Below, one piece after another: positions 54,003-62,479 of a stretch of DNA of 64,000 nucleotides. The position numbers were made by a program, and so were the translations under genes. The stretch is from Cupriavidus necator. GTDB taxonomy: Bacteria > Pseudomonadota > Gammaproteobacteria > Burkholderiales > Burkholderiaceae. How positions within the stretch are numbered: the stretch's first letter is position 1; each line of letters begins with the position of its first letter. The notes under the pieces were generated by a model. That model did no database searches. It saw nothing but the letters and a program-made list of their open reading frames with translations, and was not told the DNA's origin. The DNA is taken from the NCBI GenBank assembly GCA_022041995.1, contig CP074390.1, forward strand, positions 1,364,001-1,428,000, given 5' to 3'.

Positions 54003-56013
54003 ATGGACCTGCGGCAACGCGAGCACATCGAGACGGTGGTCCAGGCCACCACATACCTTGCCCCGCCGGCCGTGCTTGCGGACCGGATCGCGCACGACGC
54101 CATCATTCAGAACTCATGGCGCCGCTGCGTGCACCAGTACGGCCTGGATCCGTCGCGCATGCAGGAGGCGCGCATCCTGCCGCAGCCGCGCCTGCGCGAG
54201 CACCAGGAACGCATCGACGACTTCGCGCGCATCGCGCGCCACGGCCTGCAGAGCCTGTACGGCCAGGTGGCGGGCCTGGGCTATGTGGTGCTGCTGACCG
54301 ATGCGCAGGGCGTGACCGTCGACTACATCGGCGAGGCCCGCAGCGATGCCGCGCTGCGCCACGCGGGCCTGTACCTGGGCGCCGAGTGGAGCGAGAGCGG
54401 CGCCGGCACCTGCGCGGTCGGCACCGCTCTGGCCACGGGCCAGGCGCTGACGGTGCACCAGGCCGACCATTTCGACGCCACCCATATCCCGCTGACCTGC
54501 ACCGCCGCGCCGCTGTTCGACACGCACGGCAACCTGCACGCCATCCTCGACATCTCCGCGCTGACCTCGCCGCAGGCCAAGGACAGCCAGGGGCTGGCGT
54601 TGCAGATGGTGCGCATCTACGCCGCGCATATCGAGAACGCCAACTTCCTGCGCGCGCACCGCCGCGACTGGATCCTGAAGCTGAACGTGGCGCCGGAGTT
54701 CGTCGACGTCAATCCCGAATACCTGCTGGCGCTGGACGAGGCGGGCCGCATCGTCGGCCATAACCACCGCGCCAGGCTGATGCTGGAGGGCGAGCTGGGG
54801 GGCGCACCGGGTGCCACCGTGTTGGGCCAGCCGTTCGAGACGCTGTTCGACGCGCGCCTGGAAGACCTGGGCCACTATGTCTATTCGCGCCCGAGCGAGC
54901 AGCGCCTGGTGGCGCTGACCCGCAGCGGCGGCCTGCTGTACCTGAGCGTGCTGCCGCCCGCGCTGCGCTGGCAGGCGCCGCCCGCCGAAACGCAGGTGGC
55001 GATGCCGGATGCCCTGGCGGCGCTGACCGGCGGCGATGCCGCGCTGCAGCAGCAGTTGCAGCGCGCGGCGCGCCTGGTCGATTCGCCCATCAACCTGCTG
55101 ATCCACGGCGAGACCGGCAGCGGCAAGGAGTTCCTGGCCAAGGCGCTGCATCTTGCCAGCGCGCGCCGCGGCGGCCCGTTCGTAGCGGTGAACTGCGCGG
55201 CGATCCCTGAAACACTGATTGAAAGCGAATTGTTCGGGCACCTGCCCAACAGCTTTTCCGGCGCAGGCCCGCGCGGCAAGCGCGGCCTGATCCAGGAGGC
55301 CGACGGCGGCACGCTGTTCCTGGACGAGATCGGCGACATGCCGCGCGAGCTGCAGTCGCGGCTGCTGCGCGTGCTGGCCGAGGGCGAAGTGCTGCCTGTC
55401 GGCGCCGCGCGGCCGGTGCAGGTGCGGCTGCGGGTCATTTCCGCCACGCATCACAGCCTGGAGCAACTGGTGGCCGACGGGCGCTTCCGCGAGGACCTGT
55501 ACTACCGCCTCAACGGCGCGCGCTTTACGCTGCCGCCGCTGCGCGCGCGCACCGACCTGGACTGGCTGGTCGGCAAGCTGCTGCAGGAAGGGGGCGGGGG
55601 CAGCGGGCAGCGAGATCACGCTGTCGCCCGCGGCACGCGAGCGGCTGCACCGCCACCGCTGGCCCGGCAACCTGCGCGAACTGCGCAACGTGCTGGAGTA
55701 CGCGCGCGCGGTCTGTGCCGACGGCTATATCGATGTGCCGGACCTGCCTGACAGCCTGGCGGGACCCGCACCGTCCGCCGCCCTGCCGCAGCCGGGGGCC
55801 GCGCAGTCACCCGCTGGCGCGCAATTCGACCCGCACCAGTTGCCGCCGGAAGGCATGCTGCTGATGCAATACCTGCGCGCTTCCGGCTGGAACCTGAGCG
55901 CGGTGGCGCGGCAGATCGGTGTCAGCCGCATGACGCTGTACCGGCGCATGGAGCGCTACGGCATCCAGTCGCCCAACCGGCGCGACGGCGGCCCAGGGCC
56001 CGCCGACGCGTAA
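54003..56013 (+). CDS. acoR: AcoR-type sigma-54-dependent activator (frameshifted)
   Basis: Activator of the acetoin operon, about 669 residues. N-terminal GAF sensor (about 60-200), PAS-like region, AAA+ domain with Walker A GETGSGKE near 370 and Walker B GGTLFLDEIGD near 434, and a C-terminal Fis helix-turn-helix (NLSAVARQIGVSRMTLYRRM). The GAFTGA loop that contacts sigma-54 reads NSFSGA. One extra base lies in the G-rich stretch 55589-55607: the first frame ends after LVGKLLQEGG and the second resumes at ITLSPAARERL. GGAGACAGCG precedes the ATG. It reads towards acoX. Confidence 0.88.
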
Positions 56014-56078
56014 GCCGGCAGGCAGCACGGCGCACGCGCGCCATCCTTGCGATACGGTTGTCCTTCCCCTGTACACCT

Positions 56079-56102
56079 GCGCTGTGACACCTGTCACAGC
56101 GC
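56079..56102. promoter_or_regulatory. Upstream activator palindrome for AcoR
   Basis: GCGCTGTGACA-CC-TGTCACAGCGC, a perfect 11-2-11 inverted repeat about 105 bp upstream of the sigma-54 promoter and 66 bp after the acoR stop. Position and symmetry are those of an enhancer-binding-protein site. Confidence 0.85.
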
Positions 56103-56194
56103 AGCGTCGCTTTTGCCCTGCCGCCTCGGGGTAATCCCTCGGATCCGACCCCGCTGATGCCCCGGTTTCCCCTGTTTTCACTGCCTGCGCGCAC

Positions 56195-56210
56195 TGGCAC
56201 AGCCATTGCA
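56195..56210 (+). promoter_or_regulatory. Sigma-54 (-24/-12) promoter of the aco operon
   Basis: TGGCAC-AGCCA-TTGCA: the invariant GG and GC are ten bases apart and every consensus base matches. It is about 40 bp before the acoX ATG, predicting a start of transcription near 56222. Together with the AcoR palindrome it explains acetoin-induced expression. Confidence 0.93.
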
Positions 56211-56733
56211 AATACGCCTGGCAAGACAACCACAACAGGAGACAGGCAATGGGGCACGCAGCAGGCGCCCGCGCGCAGATCGCGCCAGTGGTCGGCATCA
56301 TCGCCAACCCGATTTCCGCGCGCGACATCCGTCGTGTGATTGCCAACGCCAATAGCCTGCAGCTGGCCGACCGCGTCAATATCGTGCTGCGCCTGCTGGC
56401 TGCGCTGGCGTCCTGCGGCGTGGAGCGCGTGCTGATGATGCCCGACCGCGAAGGCCTGCGCGTCATGCTGGCGCGGCACCTGGCACGCCGGCAGGGGCCG
56501 GACTCGGGCCTGCCCGCGGTCGACTACCTTGACATGCCGGTCACCGCGCGCGTCGACGACACCCTGCGCGCCGCGCGCTGCATGGCCGATGCGGGCGTGG
56601 CCGCCATCATCGTGCTGGGCGGCGACGGCACCCACCGCGCGGTGGTGCGCGAGTGCGGCGCGGTGCCGATCGCGGGCCTGTCGACCGGCACCAACAATGC
56701 CTATCCCGAAATGCGCGAGCCCACCATCACCGG

Positions 56734-56743
56734 GCTGGCCACC
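56734..56743. repeat. 10-bp target-site duplication, left copy
   Basis: GCTGGCCACC, repeated exactly at 58170-58179. It comes from acoX (the codons for L-A-T) and marks the insertion point. Confidence 0.95.
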
Positions 56744-56820
56744 CAATCCACCCAAGATAAGCCGCCAAATAAAATCGCAATTGGCGCCGAGAACGCTTGA
56801 CAGGTGACGAGGTTCGAGGG

Positions 56821-56868
56821 GCCGCCGCCCTGCTTGCGCTGGATGTTTAGCGCAAGCAGGGCGGCGGC
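56821..56868. promoter_or_regulatory. 20-bp-stem hairpin in the IS leader
   Basis: Perfect 20-base arms (56821-56840 and 56849-56868) around an 8-base loop, GC-rich, between the left IS end and the transposase ATG. It would block passing transcripts or ribosomes, like the leader hairpins known to shield IS10 and IS50 transposase from outside transcription. Confidence 0.85.
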
Positions 56869-56905
56869 CAATAGAGGATCGCTTCTCGATCTTCGCTTGG
56901 CTCTC

Positions 56906-58147
56906 ATGCCCCTGTCCGATTTGTTCGCTGCACTTGCCCAATATCTGCACACCAAGGTCTTTCACGATCTTGCCCGTCATCCAGAGCATCCGGCCGCCTT
57001 CACCCGGCAGCGCAAGCTCACCCTGCCGACACTGATCTCCTTCATGCTCGGCAACTTGCGTATGGGCATGCAAGCCGAGCTCGATCAATTCTTCGCCACG
57101 CTCGCCCGCCAAAACACCTTGCGCCGTTGCGTCAGTGAACAAGCCTTCGCCCAGGCTCGCAGCAAGCTCGGCGGCGATGTCTTTGCTCACCTCAATGACT
57201 GGCTACTTCAGCACGTCTCCAACCATTTGCCACGCTGGCATGGCTTTCGGCTGGTCGCCGCGGACGCTTCACACCTGCGTTTCGCCATTCGCCACAGCCA
57301 TCTGCCTCGAGCCGCCAGCCGCGATCAACTTGCCTTCGGCCTGTACCTGCCTGGGGCCGAGATCATGCTCGCCGCCTCATTACACAGCGTGTACGAGAAC
57401 GAACGCCAGATCCTGTTCGAGCATCTGGACCGCCTGCAATCCGACGACTTGCTCTTGCTCGACCGCGGCTACCCCGCCCGCTGGCTGGTGGCCGTACTCA
57501 ACCAACGAAACATCCCTTTCTGCATGCGTGCCGACGGCAGCGGCTTTGCTGCCGTACGGCGCTTCGTGCGCTCTGGCCGTGACGAGGCCATCGTCACGCT
57601 CCCCGCTCCAGCCCGCATTGACGCGCGCGACTACGAGTGTGCGGCTACCCCGCAGACCGTTCGGCTGATCCGGCAGATCTCGCCAGCCGGCAAGGTGCGC
57701 GTGCTCATCACCAATCTGCTCGACATGCACCGCTATCCAGCGGCCACCTTCCGCGACCTTTACCATCAACGCTGGCGCCTCGAGGAGGCGTACAAACGCC
57801 TCAAGCACCGCATGGGACTCGAACATCTGTCCGGCCTCTCGCAGTTGGCTGCCAGGCAGGACTTCGGCGCCAAAATCCTCAGTGATAACCTGCACGCTCT
57901 ATGCTGCTTCAGCGCCGTGCAGGAACATGAGATTGACTCGAACTATCGGATCATCCGAACCTACGCCATCACCGCTCTCAAACCTGTCCTGCCAGCGGCG
58001 CTACTGGGACTGCGCTGGGCCAAGGCTGCGCTGAATGAGACCTTGGCCTTGATCGCAACACGTACCCATCGCGTGCGACCGGTTCGCGCTAAACCACGTC
58101 CGCCTCGCCAGAAACCTCATCGACATGCCGCCTATAAGGCTTGCTGA
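56906..58147 (+). CDS. IS4-family transposase
   Basis: DDE transposase of the IS4 family, 413 residues from ATG 56906. Catalytic Asp in VAADASHLRF near 118 and in LLLLDRGYPA near 189, then the YREK signature Y-x2-R-x3-E-x6-K in YHQRWRLEEAYKRLK near 290 with the third acidic residue. A GTG at 56804 is in frame, but a 20-pair hairpin in the leader lies between it and the ATG, which argues for the shorter form. Frame is intact throughout, so the element may be active. Confidence 0.93.
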   Translation: MPLSDLFAALAQYLHTKVFHDLARHPEHPAAFTRQRKLTLPTLISFMLGNLRMGMQAELDQFFATLARQNTLRRCVSEQAFAQARSKLGGDVFAHLNDWLLQHVSNHLPRWHGFRLVAADASHLRFAIRHSHLPRAASRDQLAFGLYLPGAEIMLAASLHSVYENERQILFEHLDRLQSDDLLLLDRGYPARWLVAVLNQRNIPFCMRADGSGFAAVRRFVRSGRDEAIVTLPAPARIDARDYECAATPQTVRLIRQISPAGKVRVLITNLLDMHRYPAATFRDLYHQRWRLEEAYKRLKHRMGLEHLSGLSQLAARQDFGAKILSDNLHALCCFSAVQEHEIDSNYRIIRTYAITALKPVLPAALLGLRWAKAALNETLALIATRTHRVRPVRAKPRPPRQKPHRHAAYKAC

Positions 58148-58169
58148 TGTCCTTATCTTGGGTGGATTG

Positions 58170-58179
58170 GCTGGCCACC
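58170..58179. repeat. 10-bp target-site duplication, right copy
   Basis: Exact second copy of GCTGGCCACC, directly after the right inverted repeat. Confidence 0.95.
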
Positions 58180-58837
58180 GGCCTCTATGCCACGGGCCGC
58201 ATTCCACCTGCGCAGGCGCTGGCGTCGAACAAGCGGCTCGACATCGTCATCCGCGACGGCAACGGCGGCTTTCGCCGCGATATTGCGCTGGTGGATGCGG
58301 TGATCTCGCACGAGCACTTCATCGGCGCGCGCGCCTTGTGGAAGACCGACACGCTTGCCGCCGTCTACGTGTCCTTTGCCGACCCCGAGGCCATCGGCCT
58401 GTCATCCATCGCCGGGCTGCTGGAGCCGGTGGGCCGGCGCGAGGAGGGCGGCCTCGCGATCGAGCTGGCCGCGCCCGGCGAAGGCGAATTCGACCTGTGC
58501 GCGCCGATCGCACCCGGCCTGATGTGCACCGTGCCGGTGGCCGGCTGGCAGCGGCTTGAACACGGCCGGCCCCATCGCGTGCGCCAGCGCAGCGGCATTG
58601 TCGCGCTGGATGGCGAGCGCGAACTGGCCTTCGGCCCGGACGACGAAGTCACCGTCACCCTGCATGACCACGCCTTTCGCAGCATCGACGTCGCGGCCTG
58701 CATGCGCCATGCCGCGCGCCACCACCTGATGCGCAGCCTGCCGCGGCACGCCGCGGTGGGATGACGCGCGGGCACCGCGTCCGCGCTCGCTTTTCCCCTT
58801 TCTTGAAGTGCAACACCTGAAAATGAAGGAGACAGAC

Positions 58838-59839
58838 ATGACAGCCAGAGCTTCTCAAGATTGCGCCGCGCTGCCGCTCGACAAGGAGACGTTGCTGACG
58901 GTGTACCGGAAGATGCGCACCATCCGCGATTTCGAGGAACGCCTGCACGTGGACTTCGGGCGCGGCGACATCCCCGGCTTCGTCCACCTGTACGCAGGCG
59001 AGGAAGCCGCGGGCGTCGGCATCCTGCACCACCTGAACGATGGCGACCGCATCGCCAGCACGCACCGCGGCCACGGCCATTGCATTGCCAAGGGCGTCGA
59101 TCCGGTGGCGATGATGAAAGAGATCTACGGCAAGAAGGGCGGCTCGTGCAATGGCAAGGGCGGCTCGATGCATATCGCCGACCTGTCCAGGGGCATGATG
59201 GGCGCCAACGGCATCCTGGGCGCGGGCGCGCCGCTGATCTGCGGCGCCGCGCTGGCGGCCAAGTTCCGCGGCAAGGGCGAGGTCGGCATCACCTTCTGCG
59301 GTGACGGCGCCTCCAACCAGGGCACCTTCCTGGAAAGCCTGAACCTGGCCGCGGTGTGGAACCTGCCGGTGATCTTCGTGATCGAGAACAACGGCTATGC
59401 CGAATCGACCTCGCGCGATTACGGCACCGCGGTGGACAGCTACGTGGACCGCGCCGCCGGCTTCGGCATCCCGGGCGTGACGGTGGACGGCACCGACTTC
59501 TTCGCTGTCCATGAAGCGGCCGGCGAAGTGATCCGGCGCGCGCGCGAAGGCGGCGGGCCGTCGCTGCTCGAATGCAAGATGGTCCGCTTCTACGGCCACT
59601 TCGAGGGCGATGCGCAAACCTACCGCGCCGCCGGCGAACTCGACGACATCCGTGCCAACAAGGATTGCCTGAAGCTGTTTGGCCGCGCCGTGACCCAGGC
59701 GGGCGTGGTCGCGCGCGAAGAACTCGACGCCATCGATCGCGAAGTCGCGGCGCTGATCGAGCATGCCGTGCAGGAGGCCAAGGCCGCACCGCAACCCGGG
59801 CCCGAAGACCTGCTCACCGACGTCTACGTCAGCTACTGA
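58838..59839 (+). CDS. acoA: Acetoin:DCPIP oxidoreductase alpha subunit (E1 alpha)
   Basis: A 333-residue TPP-dependent E1 alpha subunit of the acetoin dehydrogenase complex, which cleaves acetoin to acetaldehyde and acetyl-CoA. The TPP motif GDG...NN is in ITFCGDGASNQGTFLESLNL near 155, followed by IENNGYA. Other E1-alpha marks are STHRGHGHCIAKG near 80 and KGGSMHIAD. AAGGAGACAGAC before ATG 58838 sets the start. Length equals that known for the Cupriavidus AcoA. It follows the disrupted acoX and depends on the sigma-54 promoter upstream of it. Confidence 0.96.
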   Translation: MTARASQDCAALPLDKETLLTVYRKMRTIRDFEERLHVDFGRGDIPGFVHLYAGEEAAGVGILHHLNDGDRIASTHRGHGHCIAKGVDPVAMMKEIYGKKGGSCNGKGGSMHIADLSRGMMGANGILGAGAPLICGAALAAKFRGKGEVGITFCGDGASNQGTFLESLNLAAVWNLPVIFVIENNGYAESTSRDYGTAVDSYVDRAAGFGIPGVTVDGTDFFAVHEAAGEVIRRAREGGGPSLLECKMVRFYGHFEGDAQTYRAAGELDDIRANKDCLKLFGRAVTQAGVVAREELDAIDREVAALIEHAVQEAKAAPQPGPEDLLTDVYVSY

Positions 59840-59875
59840 TCCGCCACGCGCTAACCCCATATCAGGAGACAAACC

Positions 59876-60891
59876 ATGGCTCGCAAACTGAGCATCAAGC
59901 TGGCGATCAACGAGGCGATCGACCAGGAAATGACCCGCGACCCCAGCGTCATCATGCTGGGCGAAGACATCGTCGGTGGCGCCGGCGCGGACGGAGAGAA
60001 GGACGCCTGGGGCGGCGTGCTGGGCGTGACCAAGGGCCTGTACGCCAAGCATGGCGACCGGCTGCTGGACACGCCGCTGTCTGAATCCGCTTACGTGGGC
60101 GCCGCCATCGGCGCCGCGGCCTGCGGCATGCGCCCGATCGCCGAGCTGATGTTTATCGATTTCATGGGCGTTTGCTTCGACCAGATCTTCAATCAGGCGG
60201 CCAAGTTCCGCTACATGTTCGGCGGCAAGGCCGAAACCCGGTGGTGATCCGCGCGATGGTCGGCGCGGGCTTTCGCGCGGCCGCGCAGCACAGCCAGATG
60301 CTGACGCCATTGTTCACGCATATCCCCGGGCTGAAGGTGGTGTGCCCGTCCACGCCGTACGACACCAAGGGCCTGCTGATCCAGGCGATCCGCGACAACG
60401 ACCCGGTGATCTTCTGCGAGCACAAGAACCTCTACGGCCTGGAAGGCGAGGTGCCCGAAGGCGCCTACGCGATCCCGTTCGGCGAGGCCAATATCGTGCG
60501 CGACGGCAAGGACGTGTCGATCGTCACCTATGGGCTGATGGTGCATCGCTCGCTCGAAGCGGCCGCCGCGCTGGCCAAGGAGGGCATCGAGGCGGAAGTG
60601 ATCGACCTGCGCACGCTCTCGCCGCTGGACATGGACACCGTGCTGGAATCGGTCGAGAGCACCGGCCGCCTGGTGCTCGTGGACGAGGCCAGCCCGCGCT
60701 GCAATATCGCCACCGATATCTCGGCGCAGGTTGCGCAGCAGGCCTTTAGCGCGCTCAAGGCGGGTATCGAGATGGTGTGCCCGCCGCATACGCCGGTGCC
60801 GTTCTCACCGACGCTGGAGGACCTGTACATTCCCAGCGCCGCGCAGATCGTGGCCGCCGCGCGCAAGACCATGAAGGGAGGCAAGCACTGA
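59876..60891 (+). CDS. acoB: Acetoin dehydrogenase E1 beta subunit (frameshifted)
   Basis: Beta subunit of the E1 component, about 338 residues, pairing with AcoA. The start MARKLSIKLAINEAIDQEM and the region VIMLGEDIVGGAGADGEKDA are conserved. One C is missing from the run at 60237-60239: the first frame ends GGKAETRW and the second resumes VVIRAMVGAGFRAAAQHSQM (in parts: VVIRAMVGAGFRAAAQ). The correct join would be AETPVVIRAM. AGGAGA precedes the ATG. Stop TGA shares its last base with the acoC ATG. Confidence 0.93.
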
Positions 60892-62015
60892 TGGGAACCG
60901 CACTTTCCCCCACGATTATCCCGATCGTGATGCCCAAGTGGGGCCTGTCGATGAAGGAAGGCACGGTCAATGCCTGGCTGGTCGACGAAGGCACCGAAAT
61001 TACCGTGGGCATGCCGATCCTGGATGTGGAAACCGACAAGATCGCCAATGCGGTGGAGGCGCCCGACGCGGGCACGCTGCGCCGCAAGGTGGCGCAGGCC
61101 GGCGACGTGCTGCCGGTGAAAGCGCTGCTCGGCGTGCTGGCACCTGCGGAGGTGAGCGATGCGCAAATCGATGATTATGTCGCGGCTTATGAAGCGCCGG
61201 CAGACGAAGGTGGCGAAGAGGGCGCCGCTGCCGCGTACCAGTTTGCCGACGTCGACGGCATCCGGGTCCGCTATGCCCGCAAGGGCGGCGGCGCCGAAAC
61301 CGTGCTCTTCATCCACGGATTTGGCGGTGACCTGGACAACTGGCTGTTCAACCTCGATCCCCTGGCCGACGCGTACACCGTTGTGGCGCTCGACCTGCCC
61401 GGCCACGGACAGTCGTCGCCGCGGCTCGCGGGCACGACGCTGGCGCAGATGGCCGGCTTTGTAGCGCGCTTCATGGACGAGACCGGGATCGAGGCCGCGC
61501 ATGTGGTCGGCCATTCGATGGGCGGCGGCGTGGCGGCGCAACTGGCTGTGGATGCACCGCAGCGGGTGCTGTCGGTGGCGCTGGTGTCGCCGGTGGGCTT
61601 TGGTGATGCCGTCAACAGTGGCTATACCGAAGGCTTCGTCACTGCCCAGTCCCGGCGCGAGCTCAAGCCCGTGGTCGAACTGCTGTTCGCCGACGTGGGG
61701 CTGGTCAGCCGCCAGATGCTGGACGACCTGCTGCGCTACAAACGGCTGGACGGCGTCACCGAGGCGCTGACGGCGCTGGGGCAGGGACTCTTCGGCGGCG
61801 GCCGCCAGAGCGAGCAGCCTGGCCAGCGGCTGGCCGGCAGCGGCAAGCGCGTGCTGGTGGTGTGGGGCGGGCAGGACCAGATCATCCCGGCCGCGCACGC
61901 TGAAGCCGCGCCGGCGGGAGCAACCGTCAAGGTCTTCGCCGATGCTGGCCACATGAGCCAGATGGAGAAGGCCAATGACTTCAACGCGCTGCTGAAGAAG
62001 CATCTGGCCGGCTGA
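60891..62015 (+). CDS. acoC: Acetoin dehydrogenase E2, lipoyl domain plus alpha/beta hydrolase
   Basis: A 374-residue acetyltransferase component. Residues 1-85 form a lipoyl domain with the lipoylated Lys in DVETDKIANAVEAP near 47; an acidic linker leads to an alpha/beta-hydrolase domain (about 120-374) with nucleophile elbow GHSMGGG near 206 and His in DAGHMSQMEKA. It lacks the usual CoA-acyltransferase domain, an architecture and length known from Cupriavidus AcoC. GGGAGGCAAGC precedes the ATG, which overlaps the acoB stop. Acyl transfer by the hydrolase-type domain is family knowledge, not shown here. Confidence 0.95.
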   Translation: MGTALSPTIIPIVMPKWGLSMKEGTVNAWLVDEGTEITVGMPILDVETDKIANAVEAPDAGTLRRKVAQAGDVLPVKALLGVLAPAEVSDAQIDDYVAAYEAPADEGGEEGAAAAYQFADVDGIRVRYARKGGGAETVLFIHGFGGDLDNWLFNLDPLADAYTVVALDLPGHGQSSPRLAGTTLAQMAGFVARFMDETGIEAAHVVGHSMGGGVAAQLAVDAPQRVLSVALVSPVGFGDAVNSGYTEGFVTAQSRRELKPVVELLFADVGLVSRQMLDDLLRYKRLDGVTEALTALGQGLFGGGRQSEQPGQRLAGSGKRVLVVWGGQDQIIPAAHAEAAPAGATVKVFADAGHMSQMEKANDFNALLKKHLAG

Positions 62016-62091
62016 CGCCGCGCGCGGATGGCGCCCGCGCCAGCGGCGCCATCCGCTCGGCCAGCTGTTCGAATTCAAGACAGGACACCTC

Positions 62092-62433
62092 ATGACCACA
62101 GACCTGAAGACCCGCCTGACCGGGATCAACAAGCAATTCGGTGCGCTCGGCCAGGCCCAGCCCGCCGCCATGAGCGCCTTCCAGGGCGTGATGAAGGCTG
62201 CCACGCAGGATGGCAGCCTGGACGCCGCCGTCAAGGAACTGATTGCCGTCGCGCTGGCGGTGCACAAGGGCTGCGACGACTGCGTGCTGTTCCACACCAG
62301 CCAGGCGCTGCGCCATCGCGCTACGCGCGAGCAGCTGGCCGAAGTGCTGGCCATCAATATCGAGATGGGCGGCGGGCCCGGCGCCATGTATGCGTCGAAG
62401 GCGCTGGCGTACTTTGATGCGCTCAACGCCTAG
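62092..62433 (+). CDS. AhpD-like carboxymuconolactone decarboxylase-family protein
   Basis: A 113-residue small helical protein of the CMD/AhpD family. The redox motif ELIAVALAVHKGCDDCVLFH shows the E-x11-CxxC-x3-H arrangement of AhpD alkylhydroperoxidases, which reduce peroxiredoxins using lipoamide. It sits directly after acoC, whose lipoyl domain could be its electron partner. A trailing helix (MGGGPGAMYASKALAYFDAL) completes the fold. Function in acetoin catabolism is unproven. Confidence 0.86.
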   Translation: MTTDLKTRLTGINKQFGALGQAQPAAMSAFQGVMKAATQDGSLDAAVKELIAVALAVHKGCDDCVLFHTSQALRHRATREQLAEVLAINIEMGGGPGAMYASKALAYFDALNA

Positions 62434-62479
62434 CCTTGCTAGACTCGGCACGTTGCCATCCGGAGGCTGGTGCTATCCC

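Larger units (their letters stand above)
56744..58169. mobile_element. Complete IS4-family insertion sequence (1426 bp)
   Basis: Perfect 18-bp terminal inverted repeats CAATCCACCCAAGATAAG (56744-56761) and its complement (58152-58169), one transposase gene, and a 10-bp target duplication outside. A 10-bp duplication and the YREK transposase fit IS4. The identical ends and target copies suggest a recent insertion. Confidence 0.96.
56249..58764 (+). pseudogene. acoX: AcoX, split by an IS4-family element
   Basis: AcoX, an NAD-kinase-like protein of acetoin clusters whose role is not settled. The 5' part (56249-56743) has the dinucleotide-kinase glycine loop VLGGDGTHRAVV and STGTNNAYPE. After the insertion, the second target copy and the remaining gene (58170-58764) continue in frame: TGLAT joins to GLYATGRIPPAQ. 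Without the insert and one 10-bp copy the protein would be 359 residues. As it stands it is truncated after about residue 165. AACAGGAGACA precedes the ATG, and the sigma-54 promoter lies just before. Confidence 0.93.

Noticed and set aside
56804..56905. GTG start for the IS transposase
   Set aside because: Would place a 20-pair perfect hairpin inside the coding region and adds residues not resembling IS4 transposases; kept only as an alternative.
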